Source: Hylemonella gracilis
Lineage (GTDB): Bacteria; Pseudomonadota; Gammaproteobacteria; Burkholderiales; Burkholderiaceae_C
Assembly: GCF_004328645.1 (NCBI RefSeq)
Contig: NZ_CP031395.1
Span: 186,001-250,000 of the forward strand
Length of the DNA: 64,000 nucleotides
Reading direction: 5' to 3'
Below, one piece after another: positions 1 through 8,081 of this stretch (its first letter is position 1; each line of letters opens with the position of its first letter). The notes under the pieces were generated by a model. That model was not told where the DNA came from. It saw only the letters and a program-made list of their open reading frames with translations, and searched no databases. The position numbers and the translations under genes were made by a program.

Positions 1-449
1 ACAAGGTGCTCAAGAACGAGCTGACCGCGATCAATCAGTATTTCCTGCACGCGCGCATGTTCCGCAACTGGGGACTGGAAAAACTCAACGACTATCAATA
101 CAAGCAGTCGATCCGCGTGATGAAGGAAGCCGACGAATTGATCGAGCGCATCCTGTTTCTGGAAGGGCTGCCCAATCTGCAGGACCTGGGCAAGCTGCGG
201 ATCGGCGAAAACCCGGTCGAATGCCTGCAAAGCGATCTGAAGTGCGAAACGGAAACCCAGCGCCCGCAACTGCTGGCGGCCATCGCGCTGGCCGAGCAGT
301 GCGAGGATTACGTGAGCCGCGATCTGCTCGAAGAATTGTTGGAGCACTGCGAGGAGGCCATCGACTGGCTGGAAACGCAGCAACGCCTGATCTCCGACGT
401 CACTCTGCCCAACTATCTGCAGGCGCAGATGGGTGAGTCATCCTCATAA
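1..449 (+). CDS. bfr: Bacterioferritin subunit, 5' end cut by window edge
   Basis: Heme-containing iron-storage protein of the ferritin superfamily, forming 24-subunit cytosolic shells. The reading frame is open to the first base, so roughly 10-15 N-terminal residues lie outside the window. The family blocks [35 protein letters not shown] and IDWLE are clear. Compared with the E. coli Bfr sequence as I remember it, the heme-ligand Met (codon 120-122) is kept. Ferroxidase positions differ: Glu51 becomes Val, His54 becomes Glu (codon 126-128), and the Glu127/His130 pair becomes Cys/Ala. That pattern fits a heme-binding, ferroxidase-deficient subunit that needs a catalytic partner subunit encoded elsewhere. 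A bidirectional terminator follows, then convergent bfd, whose product mobilises iron from bacterioferritin. Confidence 0.92.
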   Translation, partial: KVLKNELTAINQYFLHARMFRNWGLEKLNDYQYKQSIRVMKEADELIERILFLEGLPNLQDLGKLRIGENPVECLQSDLKCETETQRPQLLAAIALAEQCEDYVSRDLLEELLEHCEEAIDWLETQQRLISDVTLPNYLQAQMGESSS

Positions 450-500
450 GCCACTGATTCAGCGGAGCGCCCAGCGCCAGCTTGATTTGCCAAAAAGCCA

Positions 501-522
501 GGGCCGCTGATGCGGCCCTTTT
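501..522. terminator. Bidirectional terminator between bfr and bfd
   Basis: Stem GGGCCGC (501-507), loop TGAT, stem GCGGCCC (512-518), then TTTT. An A-run just before the stem gives a T-run on the other strand, so it can serve both convergent genes. Confidence 0.85.
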
Positions 523-548
523 AGCTGGCAACGAAGAAGGCGTGTGCG

Positions 549-785
549 CTAGACGGCGGCCATCCAGGTCACGGGCTGTGCACCCGGCATCTGCAGGGCC
601 TGGCTCAGATGCGCCAGCTTGTGGCTGGGCCGACATTCGGACCATAGCGCGCGGGCACAGTCCTCACATTTGCCACATTGCGTCGCGACACCCAGCTCCA
701 GCTGGATGTCGTCGAACTCGGCCCCAGACCGCGCCGCATGGGCGATCGTGTGGTCGGAGACGCGGTGGCAAACACAGACAATCAT
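549..785 (-). CDS. bfd: Bacterioferritin-associated ferredoxin
   Basis: 78-residue [2Fe-2S] protein of the BFD-like family. In the family it docks on bacterioferritin and reduces the stored iron for release. The start was placed at MIVCVCHRVSD: the paired cysteines CVC at residues 4 and 6 are N-terminal in Bfd, and upstream codons have no family similarity. The second cysteine pair is in CGKCEDC, giving the usual C-x-C...C-x2-C cluster ligands. It converges on bfr, and a Fur-box-like palindrome lies about 55 bp upstream of the start, consistent with induction under iron limitation. The C-terminal tail is slightly longer than in E. coli Bfd (64 residues). Confidence 0.92.
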   Translation of the reverse strand: MIVCVCHRVSDHTIAHAARSGAEFDDIQLELGVATQCGKCEDCARALWSECRPSHKLAHLSQALQMPGAQPVTWMAAV

Positions 786-840
786 GGCATCCAGATCCTT
801 GGAAACTGCACGGGCTGTAGACGTGCAGATCATAACGCAC

Positions 841-859
841 ACAAATGATAATGGTTTGT
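841..859. promoter_or_regulatory. Putative Fur box upstream of bfd
   Basis: A 19-bp imperfect palindrome, ACAAATGATAATGGTTTGT. It matches 11 of 19 positions of the classical Fur box, including the AATGATAAT core, and its outer arms ACAAA/TTTGT are perfectly inverted. Its position upstream of the bfd start suits iron-dependent repression. This is inferred from sequence only. Confidence 0.5.
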
Positions 860-957
860 AATACCACCACAAACCCTAGGCCAACCCACTCATCCACGCC
901 CTTTTCCCCCGGTCATGGGCCAAGCACCCCGCTCGGAACAGGGGCGGAACTTCCGGC

Positions 958-984
958 TTAGCACTCAATCGAAGAGAGTGCTAA
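958..984. promoter_or_regulatory. CIRCE element (HrcA operator) upstream of rpoH
   Basis: TTAGCACTC (958-966), a 9-bp spacer, then GAGTGCTAA (976-984), identical to the consensus CIRCE inverted repeat bound by HrcA. It lies 36 bp upstream of the rpoH start and overlaps a possible -10 (TAATAT, 982-987), so HrcA bound there should block rpoH transcription. Confidence 0.93.
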
Positions 985-1019
985 TATCTTGCGGAACTGC
1001 TCTTGAAAGGAGTGCTGGA

Positions 1020-1997
1020 ATGACCGCCATGACCGCTGTATCCACATCCTCGGCCCCCTCTGCGGCGCTGGCCGTCGCCAACCCGTGGGCGCTGGTGCCC
1101 CCGCTGGGCAATCTGGACGCCTACATCACGGCGGTCAATCGCATGCCCATGCTGACGGCGGAGGAAGAGCAGGAATTCGCACGCAAGTTCCGAGACCACA
1201 ACGACCTCGACGCTGCGGGCAAGCTGGTGCTGTCCCACCTGAGGCTGGTGGTCGCGACCGCGCGCCAGTACCTCGGTTATGGCCTGCCGCACGGCGACCT
1301 GATCCAGGAAGGCAATGTGGGCCTGATGAAGGCCGTCAAGCGCTTCGACCCCGACCAGGGCGTGCGCCTGGTCAGCTATGCGCTGCACTGGATCAAGGCC
1401 GAGATCCATGAATACATCCTGAAGAACTGGCGCATGGTCAAGGTGGCGACCACCAAGGCCCAGCGCAAGCTGTTCTTCAATCTGCGCTCCAAGAAGCAAG
1501 GCTACAAGGCCGCCAGTGCCGCCGATTCCGCCCTGACGGACGGCATCGACTCGGCCACCCACCGTGAGACCCTGAGCGAGCACGAAATCGACCAGATGGC
1601 GCGCGAGCTGAACGTCAAGCGCGAGGATGTCATCGAGATGGAAACCCGTCTGTCCGGTGGCGACGTGATGCTGGACCCCGGTCCGGGCGAAGACGGCGAA
1701 GACAGCTTCGGCCCCATTGCCTATCTGGCCGACGCGGGCGATGAACCGACGGCGATGATCGAGGCTCGCCAGCGCGACCGCCTGGCCAGCGACGGTATTG
1801 CCACTGCCCTCGCGACGCTGGATGCGCGCAGTCGCCGCATCGTGGAGGAGCGTTGGCTCAAGGTCAACGACGACAGCTCGGGCGGCATGACCCTGCACGA
1901 GCTGGCAGCCGAGTACGGCGTGAGCGCCGAACGCATCCGCCAAATCGAGGTGGCCGCCATGAAGAAGATGAAAACGGCGCTGGCGGAATACGCCTGA
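1020..1997 (+). CDS. rpoH: RNA polymerase sigma-32 (heat shock) factor
   Basis: Sigma-70-family factor directing RNA polymerase to heat-shock promoters. The ATG at 1020 (MTAMTAVST) was chosen because AAAGGAG lies 8-10 bp upstream; the upstream in-frame extension has no family similarity and runs through the CIRCE element. The protein is 325 residues, slightly longer than E. coli RpoH (284), mostly from an N-terminal extension and an acidic insert around residues 215-240. Region 2 is clear (DLIQEGNVGLMKAVKRFDP, then LHWIKAEIHEYIL). The RpoH-specific box QRKLFFNLR is at residues 148-156 and the region 4 helix ERIRQIEVAAMKKMK is near the C terminus. A likely target promoter, that of htpG, is in this window. 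Confidence 0.97.
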   Translation: MTAMTAVSTSSAPSAALAVANPWALVPPLGNLDAYITAVNRMPMLTAEEEQEFARKFRDHNDLDAAGKLVLSHLRLVVATARQYLGYGLPHGDLIQEGNVGLMKAVKRFDPDQGVRLVSYALHWIKAEIHEYILKNWRMVKVATTKAQRKLFFNLRSKKQGYKAASAADSALTDGIDSATHRETLSEHEIDQMARELNVKREDVIEMETRLSGGDVMLDPGPGEDGEDSFGPIAYLADAGDEPTAMIEARQRDRLASDGIATALATLDARSRRIVEERWLKVNDDSSGGMTLHELAAEYGVSAERIRQIEVAAMKKMKTALAEYA

Positions 1998-2061
1998 ACA
2001 AGGACCGAAAACCCGTCGGTCTCGACATCTGAAACCGCGCCGTTCTTGCTGTCCCATCGGA

Positions 2062-2096
2062 AAGGCCCTGGACCATACCCAGGGCCTTGTTTGTTT
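2062..2096 (+). terminator. Rho-independent terminator of rpoH
   Basis: Ten-base stem AAGGCCCTGG / CCAGGGCCTT (2062-2071 and 2079-2088) with a 7-nt loop, followed by GTTTGTTT. Confidence 0.85.
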
Positions 2097-2368
2097 CACC
2101 ATGACTCCAGCACCGGGTCAGTTCCAGGTGATCGTCACCCATCAAGCTGCCTGTGAGACCTGATCTCACATGCGATTCACTTCATTTGATGTTGCCTATC
2201 GCGCGGTCAGACTCTGCGCCTTCGAGCATCAGCGTAGGTTCCTCGACGCGCGAGAAGCGCCCTTCGGCATCCAGTTCCGCAGCTGGCGGACTGTACCCTG
2301 CGCCGTCTTTGCCGTCACGACCATTCGGCTTCACTCCCTCACCGCTGCGCCTGCGGCGCGGCGGTTTC
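2097..2368. other. Intergenic stretch between rpoH terminator and sco
   Basis: No convincing gene on either strand. A GC-rich hairpin at 2342-2364 (CCGCTGCGCC, TGC, GGCGCGGCGG, one wobble pair) lies just past the sco stop codon and may end the minus-strand oxidase transcript, but it has no T-run on that strand. Confidence 0.5.
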
Positions 2369-2962
2369 TTACTGAAGCAGTTGCCGAATGTCCGCCGTCA
2401 GCGACTCCACACCGCTGCCGTAACGGGCGTAAAGACGCAGACGCCCCTGCGGGTCATACAGGTACAGGCCGGCCGAATGGTCCATGGTGTAGCTGCCTGG
2501 GGTCTTGCCTTCGACCTTCTTGTAATACACCTTGTAGTCCTTGGTCAGCGCGGTCAGCTGTTCGGGGTTGCTGGCATAAAGCGCCAGGAAGCCGGGGTCA
2601 AAGGCCGCCATGTAGTTCTTCATGATGGCGGGCGTGTCGCGTTCAGGGTCCACGGTGACAAAGAGGACTTGCAGCTTGTTCCCATCCCCACGGCCATCCG
2701 CGTTCAAGGCCTGCTTGACGGCGACCATTTCACTCATGGTGGTCGGGCACACATCCGGGCATTGGGTATAGCCGAAGAACATCGCGACGACCTTGCCCTT
2801 GAAATCGGCCAAGCTGCGCTGATGGCCGTCATGGTCGGTCAGGCTGAAATCCTTCGCATACTCCGCACCAGTGACGTCGATGGCGTTGAAGGCGTTCTGC
2901 CGGCTTTCCGAGCAGGCGACAAGGAGCAGGACCGCGCACAGTGCGCACAGCAGTTTTTTCAT
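2369..2962 (-). CDS. SCO1/SenC family copper chaperone, lipoprotein
   Basis: Membrane-anchored thioredoxin-fold copper chaperone that helps build the CuA centre of cytochrome c oxidase subunit II. 197 residues. The N terminus is a lipoprotein signal with lipobox LVAC (Cys17), so the domain should sit on the periplasmic face. The copper-binding CPDVC motif (CxxxC) follows GYTQ near residue 68, and the third ligand His is in TMDHSAG near residue 152. FVTVDPERDTP is the usual family block. It is the last gene of a minus-strand run ctaA-ctaB-sco, 8 bp after ctaB. The ATG at 2962 is the only start that gives a signal peptide; the longer open frame upstream is a shadow of ctaB. Confidence 0.95.
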   Translation of the reverse strand: MKKLLCALCAVLLLVACSESRQNAFNAIDVTGAEYAKDFSLTDHDGHQRSLADFKGKVVAMFFGYTQCPDVCPTTMSEMVAVKQALNADGRGDGNKLQVLFVTVDPERDTPAIMKNYMAAFDPGFLALYASNPEQLTALTKDYKVYYKKVEGKTPGSYTMDHSAGLYLYDPQGRLRLYARYGSGVESLTADIRQLLQ

Positions 2963-2970
2963 GGTGAGCC

Positions 2971-3870
2971 TCACAACAGGTAGTGATCGAGCAGCAGCGC
3001 GGCGAACAAGGCGCTCAGGTGGATGAGTGAAAACCGGAAGGTCTTGCGGGCCAGTGCATCCGAATAACTGCGCCAGAGTTTGAAGGCATAGAGGAAAAAT
3101 CCCAGGCTCAGCACGAACGCGGCGGCCAGATACAGCCAGGAACTCATGCCGAAAATGAAGGGCATCAGGCAGGCGGCGAAAAGCACCAGTGTGTAGAGCA
3201 GGATCTGCAGGCGTGTGAATTCGTTGCCATGCGTCACGGGCAGCATTGGCAGACCGGACTGGCGATAGTCCTCCACGCGGTACAGAGCCAGCGCCCAGAA
3301 ATGCGGTGGCGTCCAGAGAAAGATGATCAGGAAAAGGATCAACGCCTCGGGGCCAACCTGCCCCGTCATCGCGGCCCAGCCCAGCACTGGCGGCATGGCG
3401 CCGGACGCACCACCGATCACGATGTTCTGCGGCGTCAAGGGCTTGAGGATGACGGTGTAGACCACCGCGTAGCCGACGAAGGTGGCAAAGGTCAGCCACA
3501 TGGTCAGGGGGTTGACCCAGACGTAGAGCACGACCGAACCCGCCACGCACAGCAGCGCCGAGAACAGCAGGCTCTGCCAGTCGGCGAGCTCGCCCTTGGC
3601 GGTTGGCCGCCAGGCCGTGCGCTTCATCTTGGCATCGATGCCTTTTTCCACCAGGCAATTGAAGGCCGCTGCCGCGCCCGCCACCAGCCAGATGCCGACG
3701 CAGGCCAGCACCATCAGGCGCAGCTCGGCCCGACCTGGCAAGCCCGGCACGGCCAGCACCATGCCGATCAGGGCGCAGAAGACGATGAGCTGAACGACCC
3801 GGGGCTTGGTCAGCGCATAGAACTGTCGAAAGAGGGAAGGCGACATCGGCGTCGCCACGGAGGTACTCAT
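2971..3870 (-). CDS. ctaB: Protoheme IX farnesyltransferase (heme O synthase)
   Basis: Integral-membrane UbiA-family prenyltransferase that adds farnesyl diphosphate to heme b to give heme O, the precursor of heme A. 299 residues with about nine predicted membrane segments. The allylic-diphosphate site [19 protein letters not shown] lies near residues 72-90, and a second conserved block [12 protein letters not shown] follows later. The start at 3870 overlaps the ctaA stop by four bases (ATGA), indicating translational coupling and supporting this start over longer upstream frames. Together with ctaA it supplies heme A for the ctaD product. The cyoE name is also used for this family. Confidence 0.96.
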   Translation of the reverse strand: MSTSVATPMSPSLFRQFYALTKPRVVQLIVFCALIGMVLAVPGLPGRAELRLMVLACVGIWLVAGAAAAFNCLVEKGIDAKMKRTAWRPTAKGELADWQSLLFSALLCVAGSVVLYVWVNPLTMWLTFATFVGYAVVYTVILKPLTPQNIVIGGASGAMPPVLGWAAMTGQVGPEALILFLIIFLWTPPHFWALALYRVEDYRQSGLPMLPVTHGNEFTRLQILLYTLVLFAACLMPFIFGMSSWLYLAAAFVLSLGFFLYAFKLWRSYSDALARKTFRFSLIHLSALFAALLLDHYLL

Positions 3871-5099
3871 GCGGACTCCTTCGTGCGCGCGACAACGACG
3901 GCGGGCATGGAAGCCGAGGCCAGCCCCCACACCAGCAGCACCAACAGAGCGGCGGCGCCGCCGGTGTGCAGCAGGGCCGCCAGCAAGGGCCAGCCCAACA
4001 CCACATTGGACAAACCCGTCAGGAACTGCAGCAGCAGCACGCCCGCCAGGGCATCCGCCATGCGCCGCCAGGCGGGCAAGGCCCGCAAGCGCCATGCGAG
4101 CCAGGCCAACACGACGATCACGGCATAGGCGACCAAACGGTGCGCGTAGTGGATGGCCGTCAAGGCGGCAAAAGTGATGTGCTCACCGGCCGCCGTCTTG
4201 CCCAAGGCGCGCCAGAACTCGAACCCCTGCGCGAAATCCATGTCCGGCCACAAGCTGCCTTGGCACAGCGGGAATTCCGTGCACGCCAGGACCGCGTAGT
4301 TCGTGCTGACCCATCCGCCCAGGGCGATCTGCAGGACCAGCAGGGCAAGCCCCAGAACCAAGGCCCTGCGCAAGCCGTGTGGCATGGCGACCGCCCTGGC
4401 ACGCAGGGTGCCATCGTCGTGCCACTGGGCATAGCGCACCGCTTGCCAGCTCAGCAGGGCCAACAAGAGCAGCGCGCCCAGCAGATGCAGGGTCACGATC
4501 GCGGGGAACAACTTCATCGTGACCGTGAGCGCGCCAAAAGCCCCCTGCACGCAGACCCAGAACAGCGTCAACATGGCCCACCCCGGATGCAGAGGCCCAG
4601 ACCACCGGCCCTGCGCGCCGCCGGCGCCCTGTCCATCGGAACGCCGCCCGCGCAGGTACACCCACCAGGTCGCGACCGCCAGCACCAGGATGAGCACGCC
4701 CACGCCGGTGGCGAGGTAGCGGTGGATCATCTCGACCCAGGCCTTGCCGTGTGTCACGGGCCCCGTGGGCATGACCTCCTGGGCGGCGCTGATCTGCGCC
4801 CGCGCGCCAAACGGGCTGGCTTCGCCATAGCAGCCCGGCCAGTCCGGACAGCCCAGGCCCGAATCGGACAGGCGAGTAAAAGCACCGAACAAGGTGAGGT
4901 CGAAGGTCAGGAACAGCGTCAGCAGCGTCAGCGCCTGCAAACTACGCAGGGGACTGGTCACCCTGGCACGCTTGCGCCGCAGCCAAAGCCAGGCCAGTGG
5001 CACGGCGGCAATCAGCAGACCCAAACCCATCAGGTACAGGACAGGCCCCCAGTCGTACAAGGTCGTGTGGGTCAAGGCGTCGTGGTTCATCGCGTTCAT
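3867..5099 (-). CDS. ctaA: Heme A synthase, COX15/CtaA family
   Basis: Membrane protein that oxidises the heme O C8 methyl group to a formyl group, giving heme A. 410 residues with eight likely membrane segments in two four-helix halves. Visible family features are [20 protein letters not shown], the pair of cysteines in GCPDWPGC, histidines in EMIHRYLA and [11 protein letters not shown], and a second cysteine pair in [10 protein letters not shown]. It lies downstream of the small CxxxC membrane protein and overlaps ctaB by 4 bp. A second Met (residue 4) is an alternative start. The central loop is long and glycine-rich. Confidence 0.95.
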   Translation of the reverse strand: MNAMNHDALTHTTLYDWGPVLYLMGLGLLIAAVPLAWLWLRRKRARVTSPLRSLQALTLLTLFLTFDLTLFGAFTRLSDSGLGCPDWPGCYGEASPFGARAQISAAQEVMPTGPVTHGKAWVEMIHRYLATGVGVLILVLAVATWWVYLRGRRSDGQGAGGAQGRWSGPLHPGWAMLTLFWVCVQGAFGALTVTMKLFPAIVTLHLLGALLLLALLSWQAVRYAQWHDDGTLRARAVAMPHGLRRALVLGLALLVLQIALGGWVSTNYAVLACTEFPLCQGSLWPDMDFAQGFEFWRALGKTAAGEHITFAALTAIHYAHRLVAYAVIVVLAWLAWRLRALPAWRRMADALAGVLLLQFLTGLSNVVLGWPLLAALLHTGGAAALLVLLVWGLASASMPAVVVARTKESA

Positions 5100-5106
5100 C
5101 GCCCCC

Positions 5107-5826
5107 TCAATGCCCGATCGGCTCCCGGCCTTCCTTGTCCCAGGACGAGGACGCCCGCAACAGTCGCTCCAGGTCTCGCTTGGCCTTGGCCGCGGTATCC
5201 ACCGTCATGGGAGCGGGAAAACGCATCATCCAGTTGCCCATCGGGTCGACCAGATAAATGTGGTCCTCCAGGGCATGCCCGGCTGCCGGCGACAGCCACC
5301 CCGACAGGATTTCGGGGGGAACGCGCAACACCGTGGCCTGTTTCAACCCCGTCAAAGTCTCGGACAGCGCTTGGGCATCGTTGATCAGCCAGACCCAGTC
5401 GATTCGGTCCTTCTCACGTCCCATGCCCTCGCGCAACTGGCGCTGGAAGTACAGTCTCTGCTGACAAGCTTCGTCACAGGCGCCCCCACCGACACTCAGC
5501 AGCAGCCACTGGCCCTTGAGGCTGTCGAGTTGCACGGTCTGTCCACTCATCAGGTCCACGGCCTGTGCCTGCGGCACCGTGCGCTGCGGGTTGATCAGCT
5601 CACCGAAGTTGCGCCGCCCCTCGGGTCGGATCACGTAGTAGGTGAAATAGGAGGCCACCACCGGCGCGGCACACACCAGCAACACCATCAGCATCTTCCA
5701 GCGGCCCACGCGGGTACGGCGAGCCGCCTGCTCACTCCCTGCGAGCGCAGGCCCCGGTTCAGGCAAGCCGTGGACGGTCAGACCCAGCACCTGGTCGTGG
5801 TCCGCGCGACCGGAGTCAGAGGGCAT
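5107..5826 (-). CDS. Single-pass membrane protein with CxxxC, oxidase assembly locus
   Basis: Conserved protein of betaproteobacterial cox clusters, sometimes labelled cytochrome oxidase subunit I transmembrane protein. 239 residues from this start. It has a variable N-terminal tail, one membrane segment (LMVLLVCAAPVVASYFTYYV), then a periplasmic domain that looks like a distant thioredoxin/SCO fold: LKGQWLLLSVGGG, CDEAC (CxxxC) and HIYLVDPMGNWMMRF. The CxxxC suggests a redox or copper-handling role in oxidase assembly; this is inference. Start uncertain: an upstream ATG at 5895 is possible but overlaps surf1 by 80 bp, whereas 5826 overlaps by only 11 bp. It lies between surf1 and ctaA, transcribed with them. 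Confidence 0.85.
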   Translation of the reverse strand: MPSDSGRADHDQVLGLTVHGLPEPGPALAGSEQAARRTRVGRWKMLMVLLVCAAPVVASYFTYYVIRPEGRRNFGELINPQRTVPQAQAVDLMSGQTVQLDSLKGQWLLLSVGGGACDEACQQRLYFQRQLREGMGREKDRIDWVWLINDAQALSETLTGLKQATVLRVPPEILSGWLSPAAGHALEDHIYLVDPMGNWMMRFPAPMTVDTAAKAKRDLERLLRASSSWDKEGREPIGH

Positions 5827-6610
5827 CGTCGGCGCGGCCCCGGCCGCCGAATCGGAGCCGGGGGAAAAATCGGGGGAAAATTTGGAACCAGGCATAAAGA
5901 AAAACCATCAAGGCGCAAAGGCCGAACCACTGAAACGCATAGCCGTAATGCCGGTCCACGCCGCTGTCTGGCTGTGGCCAGTCGCGCAGCAGGCCATCGA
6001 CTTGTGCGCTGTCGGACTCCGCTTTGCTTTGTTGAATGGACAAGCCCGCCAGCGGTAAACCGGTTTCCGCGCGAAAAGCGTCCAAGTCCAAATTCTGCCG
6101 GATTGGACCATGCTCGGCCCCGCCAAGCTCATAAAGCCGTGCCGGCGGCGGCGACAAGACCCCGCGCACCTCCACCAGGCCGGTCGGCGTGTTGAGTTCG
6201 GGCAGGCGGGTTCGGTCTTCGAAACTGCGCGGTGCCCAGCCACGCTGCACCAGCAGCACGCCGCCTGTACTCAGGCGCAAGGGCGTCACCACGTAAAAGC
6301 CCGGTCGACCTTGCATCTGGCGGTTGTCCAGCCAGACGGTGTAGTCGGTCAGCCAGACACCACGGACCAGAACCCGGCGATGCAGCAATGCCGTCGAGGC
6401 CTCGTGCGCGGTCACGGTTGCCGCGTCACCCCCCGTGGCGTCGAGCAGTGGCTCGCGGGCACGGGCGTCGATCGCGGACTGCAAGGCCTCTTTCTGCGCG
6501 GCGCGGCTCAATTGCCAGCGCCCGAGCGACGCCGTCACCGCCACGCCCAGCACGGCGGCGACCGTCACCCACCAGAAGCGGGTGCCCAATCTCAGGCAAT
6601 CCGGCCTCAC
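5816..6610 (-). CDS. SURF1 family cytochrome oxidase biogenesis protein
   Basis: Inner-membrane assembly factor for heme-copper oxidases, thought to help heme A insertion into subunit I. 264 residues with an N-terminal membrane segment (FWWVTVAAVLGVAVTASLG), the SURF1 hallmark LGRWQLSRAAQKEAL, a large periplasmic domain (VWLDNRQMQGRPGFYVVTPL, VLLVQRGWAPR) and a C-terminal membrane segment (GYAFQWFGLCALMVFLYAWF). No ATG precedes the first membrane segment in a plausible place. I chose the GTG at 6610; it is 16 bp from the divergent start of the twin-transmembrane gene, and a longer frame would run through that gene. It begins the minus-strand block surf1-CxxxC protein-ctaA-ctaB-sco. Confidence 0.9.
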   Translation of the reverse strand: MRPDCLRLGTRFWWVTVAAVLGVAVTASLGRWQLSRAAQKEALQSAIDARAREPLLDATGGDAATVTAHEASTALLHRRVLVRGVWLTDYTVWLDNRQMQGRPGFYVVTPLRLSTGGVLLVQRGWAPRSFEDRTRLPELNTPTGLVEVRGVLSPPPARLYELGGAEHGPIRQNLDLDAFRAETGLPLAGLSIQQSKAESDSAQVDGLLRDWPQPDSGVDRHYGYAFQWFGLCALMVFLYAWFQIFPRFFPRLRFGGRGRADDAL

Positions 6611-6625
6611 GCGATAATCCCCGCC

Positions 6626-6847
6626 ATGAAATACATCGTCGCCCTGGCTTTTCTTGCCATCCTCGCCAGCCTGGGTTCGGCCCTGTTCTTCATGATGAAG
6701 GACGGCCGCAACGGGCAACCCAAGACCGGTCGCATGGCCCGTGCCCTGGGTTTTCGCGTGGGGTTTTCCATCCTGATCTTTCTTTGCATCCTGCTGGCCT
6801 GGAAGTTGGGCTATATCCACCCGACAGGTATCCCCGCAGGTCAATAA
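6626..6847 (+). CDS. Twin transmembrane protein (DUF2909-like)
   Basis: 73-residue membrane protein: helix 1 (IVALAFLAILASLGSALFFMM), a short basic linker with GRNGQPKTGRMARAL, then helix 2 (VGFSILIFLCILLAWKLGYI). Proteins of this type are regularly found beside cox and surf1 genes in betaproteobacteria and probably assist oxidase assembly or stability, but no biochemical role is established to my knowledge. It is the only plus-strand gene in the oxidase locus. It starts 16 bp from the divergent surf1 start and ends at a bidirectional terminator before ctaE. Confidence 0.88.
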   Translation: MKYIVALAFLAILASLGSALFFMMKDGRNGQPKTGRMARALGFRVGFSILIFLCILLAWKLGYIHPTGIPAGQ

Positions 6848-6865
6848 GACTTCACCACCCAAAAG

Positions 6866-6900
6866 ACAAAAGCCGCTGATCGATATTCAGCGGCTTTTGT
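6866..6900. terminator. Bidirectional terminator between twin-TM gene and ctaE
   Basis: Perfect 14-bp stem ACAAAAGCCGCTGA / TCAGCGGCTTTTGT (6866-6879 and 6887-6900) with a 7-nt loop. The A-rich and T-rich arms make it functional in both directions. Confidence 0.93.
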
Positions 6901-6915
6901 TGTTTGCAGCCCGGA

Positions 6916-7800
6916 TTACAGCCAGTACACCAGGATGTAGAGGCCCAGCCAGACCACGTCCACGAAGTGCCAGTACCAGGCTGCGCCTTCAAAACCGAAG
7001 TGCCGTTGCGGGGTGAAGTGACCCTTCATCAGGCGCAGCGTGATGAAGAACAGCATCAGCATGCCGACGAACACGTGCAGGCCGTGAAAGCCGGTCAGCA
7101 TGAAGAAGGTGGAGCCATAGACGCCCGAAGACAGCTTGAGATTCAACTCACTGTAGGCATGGAAATACTCGTAGCCCTGCACGAACAGGAAGGTCAGGCC
7201 CAGCAGCACAGTGATCCACATGTAGCCGATCGTCTTGGCACGGTTGCCCACCTGCAGGGCGTGGTGGGCGATGGTCAGCGTCACACCCGAAGTCAGCAGC
7301 AGAGCGGTGTTGATCGTGGGCAGCCAGAAGGGGCCCATGGTCTGGAAAGGCTCGATGATGCCAGCCGGCGAAGCCGTCGCACCCGCAGCCATGCTGGGCC
7401 AGACGGCCTTGAAATCAGGCCAGAGCACGGCATTGTCCAGGCTGCCCAGGGCGGGCACGGAATGCACGCGCGCCCACCAGAGGGCGGTGAAGAAGGCACC
7501 AAAGAACATGACTTCCGAGAAGATGAACCAAGTCATGCTCCAGCGGTAGGAGATATCGATCTTGTGTCCATACTGGCCGCCTTCGCTCTCGTGGATGGCG
7601 TCACGGAACCACTGGTACAGCACCGTCAGCCACCAGACCAGGCCCAAGGCCAGGGACCATTTACCCCAATCGTGCCCGTTGACCCACTGACCCGCGCCGA
7701 GAATGACGAAGAACAGGCCGATGGACGCCATCACGGGATGGCGGGACGGACCCGGCACAAAGTAGTACGGGGCGCTGCCGTGTGCGGTGGTTGAACTCAT
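6916..7800 (-). CDS. ctaE: Cytochrome c oxidase subunit III
   Basis: Integral-membrane subunit of the aa3-type terminal oxidase, stabilising subunit I and proton uptake. 294 residues with seven predicted membrane helices. Typical blocks are PYYFVPGPSRHPVMAS at the N terminus, FIFSEVMFFGAFF, HHALQVGN, and GSTFFMLTGFHGLHVFVG with WYWHFVDVVWL at the C terminus. It is the last gene of the minus-strand series ctaC-ctaD-small protein-ctaG-DUF2970-ctaE and is closed by the terminator at 6866-6900. coxC is the alternative name. Confidence 0.97.
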   Translation of the reverse strand: MSSTTAHGSAPYYFVPGPSRHPVMASIGLFFVILGAGQWVNGHDWGKWSLALGLVWWLTVLYQWFRDAIHESEGGQYGHKIDISYRWSMTWFIFSEVMFFGAFFTALWWARVHSVPALGSLDNAVLWPDFKAVWPSMAAGATASPAGIIEPFQTMGPFWLPTINTALLLTSGVTLTIAHHALQVGNRAKTIGYMWITVLLGLTFLFVQGYEYFHAYSELNLKLSSGVYGSTFFMLTGFHGLHVFVGMLMLFFITLRLMKGHFTPQRHFGFEGAAWYWHFVDVVWLGLYILVYWL

Positions 7801-7862
7801 GTTTACTCCAATCCTTCGCTTGGGTTTTCTTTTGGAATCAGAAAGTTTGCTGGAACCGTCGT

Positions 7863-8081
7863 CTATGCCGACACGGCGAACTTGACCACCAGCATCAGGA
7901 TGCCGATCAGAATGAAGACGCCGACGATGCCGGCCGCGATCAGGTGGTACGGCTTCAGGCGCCCGATGTCCTCCTGGAATTCCTTGCCTCGGCGAATGCC
8001 GAGAAAGGACCAGGCCACGGCCTTGACCGTCGCCCAGAAGGACGAGTTTTTCTCACGGGTCTGGACCACGGGATCGCTCAT
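7863..8081 (-). CDS. DUF2970 single-helix membrane protein
   Basis: 72-residue protein with a cytoplasmic amphipathic stretch (FWATVKAVAWSFLGIRRGKEFQEDI) and one C-terminal membrane helix (AAGIVGVFILIGILMLVVKFA). This is the DUF2970 pattern found between ctaG and ctaE in many betaproteobacteria; the molecular role is unknown. The start at 8081 overlaps the ctaG stop by 4 bp (ATGA), indicating translational coupling and making it a firm member of the oxidase operon. Confidence 0.9.
   Translation of the reverse strand: MSDPVVQTREKNSSFWATVKAVAWSFLGIRRGKEFQEDIGRLKPYHLIAAGIVGVFILIGILMLVVKFAVSA

Noticed and set aside
2963..4006. In-frame N-terminal extension of the SCO gene through ctaB
   Set aside because: The frame is open but the extension has no domain; a clean lipoprotein signal begins at 2962.
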